Source: Arthrobacter sp. MA-N2 (GTDB taxonomy: Bacteria > Actinomycetota > Actinomycetes > Actinomycetales > Micrococcaceae). Taken from it: a stretch of DNA of 64,000 nt. Below, in pieces: positions 8,657 to 18,102 of this stretch. The DNA is taken from NCBI RefSeq assembly GCF_000517125.1, contig NZ_KI912155.1:2716034-2780033 (forward strand), given 5' to 3'. The notes below the pieces were generated by a model, which was not told where the DNA came from, made no database searches, and saw only the letters and a list, made by a program, of their open reading frames with translations. Both the position numbers and the translations under genes were made by a program. Position 1 is the first letter of the stretch. Every line of letters begins with the position of its first letter.

Positions 8657-11349
8657 TGGTGGATCAGCCCGGCGCCGGCGTATATCCGGAATATTGGGAG
8701 GCCGATGTCGTTCTTCGCGACGGCGGCACTGCCCACTTGAGACCCATCTCGCCCGAAGATGCCGAGGCACTGCAGGCCTTCCACACTTCGCAGTCCGAGA
8801 CGTCCACCTACATGCGGTTCTTCTCGTTCAAGCCGAGGCTCTCCAGCAAGGAACTGCGTCGATTCACCGAAGTGGACCACAAGGACCGGGTGGCGTTCGT
8901 CATTACCATCGGCGGCGAGATCATGGGCGTCGGCCGCTACGACAGGCTCGGGGACCCCACCGAGGCTGAAGTGGCCTTCAACATTTCCGACGTCCAGCAG
9001 GGCCGCGGCATCGGTTCCATCCTGCTCGAACACCTGGCGGCGGCCGCCCGCGAAAACGGCATCCGCCGGTTCACCGCCGAGGTGCTCCCGGAGAACCGGA
9101 AGATGCTCAGGGTCTTCGCCGACGCCGGCTACGAGCTTGCGCGCAAGTTCGACGACGGCGTCGTCAGCGTGGAATTCAACATCGACCCCACAGAAAAATC
9201 CCTCGCCGTCATGGAATCGCGGGAACACCGCGCCGAGGCACGGAGCGTGCGGGACCTCTTGGCGCCGTCGTCGATCGCCGTGGTGGGCGCAAGCCGCCGG
9301 TGGGGTGCTGTCGGGCACCAGCTGCTTGACCACATCCTGGAGGGCGGTTTCACCGGCGCGGTCTATGCGGTCAACCCTGAAGCCTTCGAGCTGGCCGGAA
9401 TGAAGTCCTTCGCCCGGATCGCCGAGGTCCCGGGTCCCGTGCAGCTTGCCATCATCGCCGTGCCATACGAAGAAGTACCGAAAGTCGTGGACGAATGCGG
9501 TGCAGCCGGCGTCAAAGGCCTCGTGGTCGCCACCGCGGGTTATGGCGAGGACGGCGAGCAAGGGTTGCGGCGGCAAAAAGACCTCGTGCGCCGCGCCAGG
9601 TCCTACGGGATGCGCGTCATCGGTCCCGAGTCGCTGGGGATCGTGAACACGAATCCCGACGTTTCCCTCAACGCCTCGATGGCTCCGAAGCTGCCGCGGC
9701 GCGGGGGATTGGGGCTGTTTACGCAATCAGCGGCTATTGGCATTTCCGTCTACGCCGCCGCGAGCCGCCGGGGCCTGGGCCTTTCCTCGTTCCTGTCCGC
9801 CGGGAACCGCGCCGACGTTTCCGGCAACGATGTCATGCAGTTCTGGGAAGACGATCCCGACACCTCCGCCGTCGGGCTCTACCTGGAGTCGATCGGCAAC
9901 CCCCGCAAATTCTCCCGACTGGCCCGTCGCTTGTCGCGCTCCAAGCCGGTCATCGTCGCCAAATCCGATGTCACCGGGCTGCGCCTTCCGCCGGGCCACG
10001 TGGTCAGGACAACGTTGGCTCCGGCAGCAGCTTTGGATGCCATGATGCGCCAAGCAGGGGTCATCGCCGTCGAAACCATTGAGCAACTCATGGACGTGGC
10101 CCAGATCGTGTCCAGCCAGCCATTGCCCAAGGGCCCGGCGCTCGCCGTCTACAGCAACTCCGCAGCTCTTGGGAAGGTTGTGGCGGACAACGCGGCGCCC
10201 CAAGGACTCGTCGTCGACAGGATCGTCACGGACGTCGACCTGGATGCGGGGATGTCCGCGGCCCGGGATGAAATGCGGAAAAGTCTCACGCAGAATCTAG
10301 CGGACGACGCCGTCCATGCGGTGGTGGCAGCTATGGTGCCCTCACGCAGCCTCACCATGGAAGTGATCGCCGGAATCCTCGCCGAGTGCGGGGCGGAGGC
10401 CGGGAAGCCCGTGGTGGCGGCTTTCACGGGGGTCTTGGACGCTTCCGTGCAACTGGATGGTCTGCTTACTCCAGGCGGAGCGTCCGGGCCGTCCCTTCCT
10501 TGCTTCTCCAGCGCCGGGACCGCGGTGGCGGCGCTGGCGGCAGTGGTCCGTTACGCGAAATGGCTGGATCGGGACCAGGGCATGGTCGTGGAACCAACAG
10601 GTTGCGACCGCGAGGGTACCCGAGAACACATCGAACGGCTCTTGTCTTCCGTCACCGGGGAGCAACTGGTCCACCTCGACGCCGGCGAAGCCGCGGCGCT
10701 GCTGTCCCGCTATGGCATCCAGGTGGTGCCATCGGCGGTTTTTGAGAGCGACGACGAAGCCGTAGCGGCTGCGGAACGCCTCGGCTGGCCCGTGGTTCTC
10801 AAGACGACGGACCCTGCCCTCCGGCACCGCCTGGACCTGGGAGGCGTGCGGCTGGACATCGAGGACGCGGATTCGCTGCGGCGCAACATCGCACAGATGC
10901 GCCGGGTCCTCGAGCCATACGGTTCATCCGCGATCGAGGTACAGGCCATGGTTCCGGTGGGGCAGGCATGCACTTTCCGCGCCATCGAAGATCCGCTCCT
11001 GGGGCCGGTGGTGTCCTTCGGATTGGCGGGAGATGCCGTGAACCTCCTCGACGATTGGGCACACCGCGTGCCTCCCTTGTACGCAGCCGATCTCCACGAT
11101 TTCATCCGGGCCCCCCGGGCTTCCCTGAAACTGTTCGGCTACCAAGGACTTCCCGCAGTTGACGTGGCCGCTCTCGAGGACCTGGGAGCGCGGTTGGTGC
11201 GCCTCAAGGATGAACACCCCGAGATTGCCTTGGTGGAATTCAATCCCGTCCTCGCCGGGGCGCAGGGAGCCAAAATCCTGGCCGCCGAGGTCTGGATCGG
11301 AAACGCCGCGCAGCGTACGGACAGCGCCCGCCGTGCGATGCTCGGCTGA
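8656..11349 (+). CDS. GNAT acetyltransferase fused to an NDP-forming acyl-CoA synthetase-like protein (Pat-type lysine acetyltransferase)
   Basis: 897 residues. Residues 1-175 form a GNAT domain with the acetyl-CoA loop QQGRGIGSILLEHL near 115. From about 200 there is a CoA-binding Rossmann domain (SSIAVVGASRRWGAVG), then succinyl-CoA ligase-like domains, and at about 670-890 an ATP-grasp domain. The composition matches the Pat/PatZ protein lysine acetyltransferases that inactivate acetyl-CoA synthetase, but the GNAT domain is N-terminal rather than C-terminal as in E. coli PatZ. Around 450, where active acyl-CoA synthetases carry a catalytic His in a SHTG-like loop, the text GHVVRTTLAP does not align cleanly, which suggests a regulatory rather than catalytic ligase module. 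There is no clear ribosome site. An acs gene lies at 51.5 kb. Confidence 0.85.
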   Translation: MVDQPGAGVYPEYWEADVVLRDGGTAHLRPISPEDAEALQAFHTSQSETSTYMRFFSFKPRLSSKELRRFTEVDHKDRVAFVITIGGEIMGVGRYDRLGDPTEAEVAFNISDVQQGRGIGSILLEHLAAAARENGIRRFTAEVLPENRKMLRVFADAGYELARKFDDGVVSVEFNIDPTEKSLAVMESREHRAEARSVRDLLAPSSIAVVGASRRWGAVGHQLLDHILEGGFTGAVYAVNPEAFELAGMKSFARIAEVPGPVQLAIIAVPYEEVPKVVDECGAAGVKGLVVATAGYGEDGEQGLRRQKDLVRRARSYGMRVIGPESLGIVNTNPDVSLNASMAPKLPRRGGLGLFTQSAAIGISVYAAASRRGLGLSSFLSAGNRADVSGNDVMQFWEDDPDTSAVGLYLESIGNPRKFSRLARRLSRSKPVIVAKSDVTGLRLPPGHVVRTTLAPAAALDAMMRQAGVIAVETIEQLMDVAQIVSSQPLPKGPALAVYSNSAALGKVVADNAAPQGLVVDRIVTDVDLDAGMSAARDEMRKSLTQNLADDAVHAVVAAMVPSRSLTMEVIAGILAECGAEAGKPVVAAFTGVLDASVQLDGLLTPGGASGPSLPCFSSAGTAVAALAAVVRYAKWLDRDQGMVVEPTGCDREGTREHIERLLSSVTGEQLVHLDAGEAAALLSRYGIQVVPSAVFESDDEAVAAAERLGWPVVLKTTDPALRHRLDLGGVRLDIEDADSLRRNIAQMRRVLEPYGSSAIEVQAMVPVGQACTFRAIEDPLLGPVVSFGLAGDAVNLLDDWAHRVPPLYAADLHDFIRAPRASLKLFGYQGLPAVDVAALEDLGARLVRLKDEHPEIALVEFNPVLAGAQGAKILAAEVWIGNAAQRTDSARRAMLG

Positions 11350-11404
11350 CCGTGAAGTAATCGGGCAGTTATGAAGTCCCCTGCCGATCTGTGAAAATGG
11401 GGGA

Positions 11405-12133
11405 ATGAGCTCGAAGTCCCCGACGCCTCCGTCCAGTCCGGCCAACAACGGGCACCATGCAGCACACGACCACAGCTCGCAGGGGCAGAGCCTGGACCAG
11501 GCACTTCAGCGGGCAGGTTTCTACCCTGTCCTCGTTGCCGATGTTGTGGCCGATGCCTTGGACGGGCGCGATTGCCTTGCGCATCTCGTGCATCTGGAAA
11601 CGCATTTCGACCGTGCCGAGGTCCGGCGGCACATTACGGTCCTTGTCCTCACGGAGGACATGCTGGTGATCACCCACGTCGACGACCAGCAGCTTGACGA
11701 GGCCGGCGAGCAGATCGTCGCCCAGATTTCCACGGAGTCGGTGCCCGTGGCACAGATCCGCTCGGTAGTCCTCAGCTACATGTATGCGCAACCGCAGAAC
11801 TACGCTCCCAGCGACCCCGTCAGGGAACTGACCTTGTCCATTGCATGGTCCGGTGGTCAACGCCTGGACGTGGGACCTGCCAGCTGCGGCGATCCGCAGT
11901 GCGAAGCAGACCATGGGTACACCGGCACCATCTCCCAAGAGGACATCGTGCTTCGGATCAGCGCGGAGGCCGACGGCCCCAGGGCGGTGCAAGACGCGAA
12001 GATCTTTGCCCGCGCGCTGCGAGCGGTGAACACAGGCGTTCCTGGGCCTTCGGTACACACGGGCAGCCTTCCCGCACCACGACTCCGTTCGGGCGTCTTC
12101 GGCAACCGGCTGAGCCGCGGACACCAGCGCTGA
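11405..12133 (+). CDS. DUF5998 family protein
   Basis: 242 residues, soluble, no signal peptide. The N-terminal 25 residues are Ser/Pro/His-rich and probably disordered; the folded part begins at LDQALQRAGFYPVLVADV. It contains HLVHLETHFDRAEVRRHITVLV followed by VDDQQL, which I recognise from the actinobacterial DUF5998 family of unknown function; the assignment is from memory. The stop TGA shares one base with the ATG of the next gene (TGATG at 12131-12135), so the two are translationally coupled, and the thymidine kinase follows directly. Confidence 0.6.
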   Translation: MSSKSPTPPSSPANNGHHAAHDHSSQGQSLDQALQRAGFYPVLVADVVADALDGRDCLAHLVHLETHFDRAEVRRHITVLVLTEDMLVITHVDDQQLDEAGEQIVAQISTESVPVAQIRSVVLSYMYAQPQNYAPSDPVRELTLSIAWSGGQRLDVGPASCGDPQCEADHGYTGTISQEDIVLRISAEADGPRAVQDAKIFARALRAVNTGVPGPSVHTGSLPAPRLRSGVFGNRLSRGHQR

Positions 12134-13362
12134 TGCCGACGTCGGAACCCGTCACCCGGGAAGCCTCACCCGTCGCCGACTCAGGTCCGGAGCTTCCCAA
12201 CGCGCCGTTGTACGGAAGCAAATCAATCGCCGAGGTCTTCACGAGCGCCGCCGCGAGCATGGGCCTGCCCGGGTTCGTGAACAAGCTGCAATTACCAGCA
12301 TCGCAACGCGTGTGCGTGGTGCTCGCCGACGGCTTGGGGCGGAGCCTCCTCAAGCAGAAGGCCGCACACACCCCGTTCCTCAGGTCCATCACGAACGTGG
12401 GGCAAGGCGTTGTCCCCGTCTGGCTCGATTCGGCTTTTCCTTCCACTACGGCCTCGTCCCTGGCCAGCCTTGGCACCGGCCGTACGCCCGGCGAGCACGG
12501 CATGGTGGGTTATGACGTCCTGGACCCGGCCCAGGACAAGGTGGTCAACCTGCTCGGCAATTGGGACGCCGGCGTGGACCCCGTGAACTGGCAGCCTTTC
12601 CCCACAATTTTCGAACGGGTGGCCGCCGAGGCCGACGTCGTCACGGTGAGCCTGCCCCAGTTCGGCGGTTCACCCATGACCCGGGCTGCGCTCCGCGGGA
12701 GCCGTTTCGTGGGAGGCGGCTCGCTGCACGCCCGAACGGCAGCCGCGGGGGAGGCCATGACCGCAGGAACGCCTTCACTCATGTACTTCTACGTCAACGA
12801 GCTGGACAAGGCCGGGCACCGCTACGGCTGCCAGTCGGAGCGCTGGGAGCACCAGCTCGAAGAGATCGATTCGACCGTGAAAAGGCTCTCCACGTCCCTT
12901 CCCGCAGGCACCACGATCCTGCTCACTGGCGACCATGGGATGCTTGACGTCCCGGAATCGCAGCGTCTCGACTATTCAGCCGATGCTGCTCTTGTTGCAG
13001 GTGTCCGGCACACGGCAGGCGAGCCGCGCATGGTTCACCTGTACCTTGAAGCCGATGCCGGCGAGCATCACCGGCAGGCCTTGCTGGATGCCTGGCGCGA
13101 CCGCTTCGGCGAGCGGATCTGGGCTTTCACCCGGGAACAAGCGCTTACGGCCGGTCTTTTCGGAGCCGTCCGCCCGGAGGTATCACCCCGGATCGGCGAC
13201 GTCATGATTGCCGCCCGGGACGCTTTGGCGCTCTACGACGTCCGCCGCGTCCGCCCCACCGCCATGGAAGTCATCGGGCAACACGGTTCGCTGACCAAGG
13301 CCGAGCGCGAAGTGCCATTGCTTTGCTTCCAGGCCGGAGGAGCCAAAGGCCGCCGTGGCTGA
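12133..13362 (+). CDS. Alkaline phosphatase superfamily protein (nucleotide pyrophosphatase/phosphodiesterase-like)
   Basis: 409 residues counted from the ATG that overlaps the DUF5998 stop. It has the hallmarks of the alkaline phosphatase/NPP fold: VCVVLADGLGRSLL (first metal Asp), a nucleophile region DSAFPSTTASSLASLGTGR with the catalytic Thr/Ser, YFYVNELDKAGHRYG, and LTGDHGMLDVP with the second metal Asp-His. Such enzymes hydrolyse phosphodiesters or pyrophosphates with two zinc ions. No signal peptide is seen, so it probably acts in the cytoplasm. It overlaps the thymidine kinase start by 8 bases. The substrate is unknown. Confidence 0.82.
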   Translation: MPTSEPVTREASPVADSGPELPNAPLYGSKSIAEVFTSAAASMGLPGFVNKLQLPASQRVCVVLADGLGRSLLKQKAAHTPFLRSITNVGQGVVPVWLDSAFPSTTASSLASLGTGRTPGEHGMVGYDVLDPAQDKVVNLLGNWDAGVDPVNWQPFPTIFERVAAEADVVTVSLPQFGGSPMTRAALRGSRFVGGGSLHARTAAAGEAMTAGTPSLMYFYVNELDKAGHRYGCQSERWEHQLEEIDSTVKRLSTSLPAGTTILLTGDHGMLDVPESQRLDYSADAALVAGVRHTAGEPRMVHLYLEADAGEHHRQALLDAWRDRFGERIWAFTREQALTAGLFGAVRPEVSPRIGDVMIAARDALALYDVRRVRPTAMEVIGQHGSLTKAEREVPLLCFQAGGAKGRRG

Positions 13363-14086
13363 GCTCATTTTCTTTTCCGGGACCATGGATTGCGGCAAGT
13401 CCACCCTCGCTCTGCAGATGGACTACAACCACAGGGCCCGTGGTCGCGGCGGGATTCTATTCAGCCGTAACGACCGCGCTGGCGGTTCCGTCATCTCCAG
13501 CAGGCTCGGGCTCCGGACGGATGCCGTGGAGGTCGTTGACGCCACTGACTTCTGGGACGAAGTTATCCTGCGCCGGACGACGGGCCTCCGGGTTGACTAC
13601 CTCATCTGCGACGAAGCCCAGTTCTACTCGCCGGAGCAAGTAGAACAACTGGCGCGTATTGTCGACGAGATGGATGTAGACGTCTTCGCCTTCGGGATCA
13701 CCTCTGACTTCCGCACCCGGCTGTTCCCTGGATCCCAGCGGTTCGTGGAACTTGCGGACAGGGTGCAGGTCCTGCAGGTCGAAGCGCTGTGTTGGTGCGG
13801 CCGCCGGGCAACGCACAATGCGCGGACCGTGGATGGCATCATGGTTGTCGAAGGCGAGCAGGTCGTGGTGGGTGACGTCGCAAGGGAGAACGACCGGGCA
13901 ACGGCTGACAGTGCGCAAGCCGAAATGTTGCCCCTTGAGACCTTGCTCCCTGTCGTCGGGTACGAGACCTTATGCCGCCGGCACTACATGCGCCGGGTGA
14001 CGGCACATGGCGCAAATCTGATGGCGAGCCGGGACCAATTGCTGCCGTTCGACGTCGACGCCTGCCTTTGGCACGGCGCGAGCTGA
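13355..14086 (+). CDS. tdk: Thymidine kinase (type II)
   Basis: 243 residues starting at a GTG that overlaps the previous gene. The P-loop is FSGTMDCGKST near residue 8, the Walker B-like DYLICDEAQFYSP is near 85, and the lasso/zinc region shows CWCGRRATHNAR and a later C-R-R-H, giving the structural zinc ligands of the family. It phosphorylates deoxythymidine to dTMP in the salvage pathway. The chain is somewhat longer than the ~200 residues usual for bacterial TK because of a C-terminal tail. Last gene of the DUF5998-phosphodiesterase-tdk operon. Confidence 0.93.
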   Translation: MAELIFFSGTMDCGKSTLALQMDYNHRARGRGGILFSRNDRAGGSVISSRLGLRTDAVEVVDATDFWDEVILRRTTGLRVDYLICDEAQFYSPEQVEQLARIVDEMDVDVFAFGITSDFRTRLFPGSQRFVELADRVQVLQVEALCWCGRRATHNARTVDGIMVVEGEQVVVGDVARENDRATADSAQAEMLPLETLLPVVGYETLCRRHYMRRVTAHGANLMASRDQLLPFDVDACLWHGAS

Positions 14087-14110
14087 GCGTCCGCCGCGAG
14101 TGAAGGTTAC

Positions 14111-15559
14111 CTAGTCGCCGCGGGTTCCGAAGAGGATGTCATCCCAGCTTGGGATACTGGAGCGCTTGGGCCGTGACGGTTGGCGCTCGGCTGGCGCTGC
14201 TGCGTCGGACTCTTCACCGTGGGACTGGCTGTCTGCTTCCGGGTGGACCCCCGCAGACGGGGCAGCCGGAGTGACTTTGTGCCAGGAATCCTTCAACCCG
14301 GCACGGTTGGGCTTCAGCTCCTCGCGGTCACGTCGGGGCGCTCCGCCGAGCAATTCGTCGAGCCCGGCCCGCGTTGATGCCGGTCCGTCTTGGGAAGACG
14401 CCTCGGCCGGGGATTGCGCTTCATCCTTGCCGGCCTGGGTATCGTCGGTATTGCCCCGCAGCAGGGTCACGGGGCGCAAGGGACTGGGAATCACCGTGAT
14501 TTCGCGCGTATCGGTGCTGACTCCATCGTGAAGGCGGAGGGAATCGTCTTCCTTGTCCTCATGCCGCGGCGCCAAGCTCAGCCTCGCCAGCATGGATGCG
14601 CGCGCGTCCCGGCGGCTCGGGGCGGGCTCGTCTTGTGCCGGCTCGTCCGTCGCTGTTTCGCTTGATGACTTGCCCGAAAGCTCGTCGTCTTCGATATCGC
14701 CGGGTCGGGGATGAGCAGCAGGAACCCCGCTGCTCAGAAGCAGTGCCAAAGCGTCGTCACTGTCTTCGTCGAGACCGAGCCGTTGTCCCCGGCGTGAGCG
14801 CAGCATGTCCAGAAGTCCATCGGCTTCCTTGGTGGCAGCGGCGGCGGCCGCACGGGCGGCGGTCCCGCCGTCGACCTCAAAGTCGAAGGGCCTGTCGGAG
14901 ACGGCTGCGAGCCGTCGGGCCGGCACGGGACCATCAAGAGGTTCCAGCTCGCTCAGTTGCTGGGCCCACCGGTTGGCATTCTGGAGGGATTTGCGGGCGG
15001 GATTGAAAGTCCACATCGCGGGCGGCTCTTCGCCGATGCTCTCCAGGCTGCCTGGCTTGGTTTCGAAGCGTGCGACGACGGTCCACGCGCCGTCGGTCCG
15101 GCGCCAGGAGTCCCATTCCACCGCGGCGGAATCGATCCCGTGGGCCGCGAGCCGGTGCGCCACCATTTCGCCCAAGCTTGCAGGTTCGTCGCCGAACGCC
15201 GCACGGTAGGCATCGTGGCCCGGGGCAGGGGCAGCGACTTCGACTTTGCGGGCCTGTTGGGCGATGTACTCGCGCTCAGCCAGGACGGGGCCCTCGTACC
15301 GCTGCACGTTGGCAAGTGGCAACCCGGACAGCTCTGCCACTTCTTCGGCCGTCGCGCCGCTGCGGATACGCGACTGAATGTCACGGGGGGACATGGAGAC
15401 GGGCGTAATGGCGGCACGGGCGGCCACCTGGGCCGGTGTCCGGCTCGCTGCAACACGCAACGCCTCGTCAATCGGAAGCTGGAACATCTCGCCGCCGGTA
15501 CCGCTCAACAGGAGATGTCCGCCGTCGTCGTGGACGCCAACCAGCCGTAGATCCCGCAT
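14111..15559 (-). CDS. sepH: Cell division regulator SepH
   Basis: 482 residues beginning MRDLRLVGV, a start supported by GGAGG five bases upstream; another ATG five codons further up lacks this spacing. The N-terminal ~200 residues are the DUF3071 domain with a helix-turn-helix-like segment (SGATAEEVAELSGLPLANVQRYEGP). The remainder is low-complexity and acidic, ending in a conserved-looking RSSIPSWDDILFG motif. In Streptomyces and mycobacteria SepH binds FtsZ and promotes Z-ring formation. It is transcribed alone and converges on tdk. Confidence 0.87.
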   Translation of the reverse strand: MRDLRLVGVHDDGGHLLLSGTGGEMFQLPIDEALRVAASRTPAQVAARAAITPVSMSPRDIQSRIRSGATAEEVAELSGLPLANVQRYEGPVLAEREYIAQQARKVEVAAPAPGHDAYRAAFGDEPASLGEMVAHRLAAHGIDSAAVEWDSWRRTDGAWTVVARFETKPGSLESIGEEPPAMWTFNPARKSLQNANRWAQQLSELEPLDGPVPARRLAAVSDRPFDFEVDGGTAARAAAAAATKEADGLLDMLRSRRGQRLGLDEDSDDALALLLSSGVPAAHPRPGDIEDDELSGKSSSETATDEPAQDEPAPSRRDARASMLARLSLAPRHEDKEDDSLRLHDGVSTDTREITVIPSPLRPVTLLRGNTDDTQAGKDEAQSPAEASSQDGPASTRAGLDELLGGAPRRDREELKPNRAGLKDSWHKVTPAAPSAGVHPEADSQSHGEESDAAAPAERQPSRPKRSSIPSWDDILFGTRGD

Positions 15560-15845
15560 AAAATCCTCCACCATGGCCTATCTGACATTCGAAACTCTGC
15601 CACCCGGTGGAGGCTTTTCCTACTAGGACAAAGGGCGCGCCGCGATATTCCGCGATTTTCCGGCATTCTGCTGCGCCGAACGTTTGCTGGGGGGCTATGG
15701 ACATTTGAGGCTGTCGGGAGGAAAATCTGCCCGATATCGGGCACAAAAATGCTGCTTGCTGCGTTACATCCTTAGACCGGAGCAGGTTCTGGTCGGCAGG
15801 ACCGCGCGCCCCGCGTGAAGCACAAGGGAGAACGAAGAAGGGACC

Positions 15846-16145
15846 ATGGCAACGGATTACGATGCCCCTCGGAAGACGGAAGAAGACGCCAGCGAGGACT
15901 CGATCGAGGAACTCAAATCGCGTCGTACAGAGAAGCAGTCATCAGCTGTTGACATTGATGAGACTGATCTCGCTGACGCTTACGAGCTCCCGGGCGCGGA
16001 CTTGTCGGGCGAAGAGCTACTGGTCCGCGTCCTGCCTCCGCAGGCAGATGAATTCACGTGCTTCAATTGTTTCCTCGTCAAGCACCGTTCCCAGATTGCA
16101 CGGGAGAAGGACGGGCACCTTTACTGCAAGGAGTGCGAAAGCTAG
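15846..16145 (+). CDS. DUF4193 family small zinc-ribbon-like protein
   Basis: 99 residues. The acidic first half (EEDASEDSIEELKSR) is followed by a C-terminal zinc-ribbon-like domain with FTCFNCFLVKHRSQ and LYCKECES, that is two CxxC pairs. The family is nearly universal in actinobacteria and of unknown function. About 285 bp without a gene precede it, room for its own promoter. Its stop shares the tetramer CTAG (16142-16145) with the stop of the opposing DUF3093 gene. Confidence 0.85.
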   Translation: MATDYDAPRKTEEDASEDSIEELKSRRTEKQSSAVDIDETDLADAYELPGADLSGEELLVRVLPPQADEFTCFNCFLVKHRSQIAREKDGHLYCKECES

Positions 16146-16633
16146 CCCTGCTTGGAGAGCGCCGCCAGCAGTTCTTCAGGGCGACGGGTGGACGTCAGCC
16201 AGTACGGAGTGCGGTCCGCCGGGTCGGTGATTTCAATGCGCACCACAGGGTCGATCCAACCGCGGAGGCACAGGAACGCCAGGCCATGGAGGCGCGTACC
16301 GCGCTCTGCTGTGGCTTCGTCCTTGCGGAACGCGCTGACTGCTCCGACGAATTCGCGCTGGATCGTGGCGCGGCCCACTTGAAGAGTGTCGCGGTCCACC
16401 ACGATCGCCGGAGTCGACAACAACAGCATGATGGTCATGACCGCGAAGAGGACCACAGCGGCGATGATGCCCGCGGTAATGCTGATAGGAGCAAACATCA
16501 GGATGCCTGCGGCGGACAAGCCGACCACCACAATCCAAATCCAGGGTGACGGCCAGAGCTTTTCCCTAAACAGGACGCCCGTTTCACTCGAAGAACGGTC
16601 CGGAGCGGGTACGGAAGCAGTCGATTCAGGCAT
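16142..16633 (-). CDS. DUF3093 family membrane protein
   Basis: 163 residues with two adjacent membrane helices (roughly residues 30-50 and 54-74: WIWIVVVGLSAAGILMFA and AGIIAAVVLFAVMTIMLLL), followed by a soluble C-terminal domain containing GLAFLCLRGWIDPVVRIEI and TPYWLTSTRRPEEL. This topology and the Arg/Trp-rich end match the actinobacterial DUF3093 family. Function unknown. It sits divergent from dut and convergent on DUF4193, the arrangement also seen around mycobacterial dut. Confidence 0.8.
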   Translation of the reverse strand: MPESTASVPAPDRSSSETGVLFREKLWPSPWIWIVVVGLSAAGILMFAPISITAGIIAAVVLFAVMTIMLLLSTPAIVVDRDTLQVGRATIQREFVGAVSAFRKDEATAERGTRLHGLAFLCLRGWIDPVVRIEITDPADRTPYWLTSTRRPEELLAALSKQG

Positions 16634-16730
16634 GCAACCAGCTTATCGGGACTCGGACCCTCTGATTGAACGCGCAGGAATGTGCGACCGCAACCGCGGC
16701 AGTATCGCGCGGACGATAGAATATGTGACT

Positions 16731-17243
16731 GTGAGCCACGAGACCGCAGTAGCCAACCCAGCAGACACCGCCGCCGAATATGGCGCGCCAACCCTCCAGA
16801 TTCAGCTGAAGATGCTCGACGCCGGTTTGGAAGCACCGTCGTACGCCCATCCCGGAGATGCCGGTGCGGATCTGCGTGCCCGGGTGGACGTATCGCTCGC
16901 CCCGGGGGAACGGAAGCTCGTTCCCACGGGGGTCTCCATCGGGCTGCCCAACGGCTTTGTCGCGCTGATCCACCCGCGCTCGGGGCTGGCCACCAAACAC
17001 GGACTCACAGTGGTCAACGCGCCAGGAACGGTCGATGCCGGCTACCGAGGTGAAATTTCCGTGACGCTTTTGAACACGGACAAAAACCAGGCAATAGAGC
17101 TCAAGCGCGGCGATAGAATTGCTCAAATGGTGATCCAGCGCGTCGAGTATGCGCAGTTCGTTGCGGTGGATGAGCTGTCCGACACGTCGCGCGGCACCGG
17201 AGGCTTTGGATCGACCGGGGGCTTCGCAGCGGCTGTGAGCTAG
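16731..17243 (+). CDS. dut: Deoxyuridine 5'-triphosphate nucleotidohydrolase
   Basis: 170 residues from GTG 16731 (a second GTG lies at 16725). The five dUTPase motifs are visible: PGDAGADLRA, PRSGLATKHGL, NAPGTVDAGYRGEI, RIAQMVI and the C-terminal arm RGTGGFGSTG. The trimeric enzyme splits dUTP to dUMP and pyrophosphate, keeping uracil out of DNA. It starts about 100 bases from DUF3093, divergently. It is followed by the DUF3710 gene with a 109-bp gap that holds a 7-bp stem hairpin (17285-17306). Confidence 0.93.
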   Translation: MSHETAVANPADTAAEYGAPTLQIQLKMLDAGLEAPSYAHPGDAGADLRARVDVSLAPGERKLVPTGVSIGLPNGFVALIHPRSGLATKHGLTVVNAPGTVDAGYRGEISVTLLNTDKNQAIELKRGDRIAQMVIQRVEYAQFVAVDELSDTSRGTGGFGSTGGFAAAVS

Positions 17244-17352
17244 CAAAACCCTCGATAATCGATGCCGTCCGGCGCCGAGTGAGATGCTGCCCGCGAGTTG
17301 ACGGGCAGTCTGCGGTTTACTGGGGATAGACCACTACTAAGGAGACAACCCG

Positions 17353-18102
17353 ATGCTTTTTGGGCGCGGAAAGAAGTCCAAGGCTGAGCAGCCGAAAGAC
17401 AACGGTACCGAGCAGGCCGACGCCGCGACTCCGCGGCAGGACGCCGGGACAGTAGCCAGCGGTGCCCCCAAAGGCGACTTCCGTCTGTCCAAGGGGCCAT
17501 TGGATGCCAGCGAAATTGATAGCCAGGACGGCTACGTGGACCTTGGCTCCCTGCTCATCGAACCTACCGAGGGACTCCAACTGCGTCTCGAGGTGGAAGA
17601 AGCAACCCAACGGGTCGTGGCCGTCACCATGGACTTGGGTGGCTCGAGCCTTCAGCTCCAGGCTTTTGCCGCGCCCCGGTCCGAAGGTCTCTGGGACGAG
17701 ATCCGCGAGCAGATCGGCCAGTCCGTGTCCAGTCAAGGAGGCGAAGTCGAGGAGATCGACGGCACCTTCGGCACGGAACTCATCGCCAAACTTCCGAGCG
17801 AATCTGCCGACGGCGGACGCGGCTTCCGAGCTGCCAGGTTCATGGGGGTGGACGGGCCCCGTTGGTTCCTCCGGGGGGTCATCGGTGGTGAGGCCGCTTT
17901 GGACAGGGCAGCTGCCGAAGGGCTGGAGAACCTCTTCCGGAAGGTTGTGGTCATTCGCGGAGACAACCCCATGCCGCCCCGCGAATTGCTCCAGCTGAAG
18001 CTGCCCAAGGACGCAGCAGTCCCCGGCGAGCACGGTGCTCCGCACGAAACACCGCAGTTTCAGCAGCCCGAACGTGGCCCGGAGATCACCCAGATTGGCT
18101 GA
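17353..18102 (+). CDS. DUF3710 family protein
   Basis: 249 residues. A charged, disordered N-terminus (FGRGKKSKAEQPKDNG) leads into a folded domain with DGYVDLGSLLIEP and FMGVDGPRWFLRGVIGGEAA, which are characteristic of DUF3710. The family is actinobacterial and of unknown function. The RBS AAGGAGACAACCCG precedes the ATG. The stop overlaps the start of the OB-fold gene by 8 bases, so this begins a three-gene operon with the OB-fold and DUF3159 genes. Confidence 0.85.
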   Translation: MLFGRGKKSKAEQPKDNGTEQADAATPRQDAGTVASGAPKGDFRLSKGPLDASEIDSQDGYVDLGSLLIEPTEGLQLRLEVEEATQRVVAVTMDLGGSSLQLQAFAAPRSEGLWDEIREQIGQSVSSQGGEVEEIDGTFGTELIAKLPSESADGGRGFRAARFMGVDGPRWFLRGVIGGEAALDRAAAEGLENLFRKVVVIRGDNPMPPRELLQLKLPKDAAVPGEHGAPHETPQFQQPERGPEITQIG

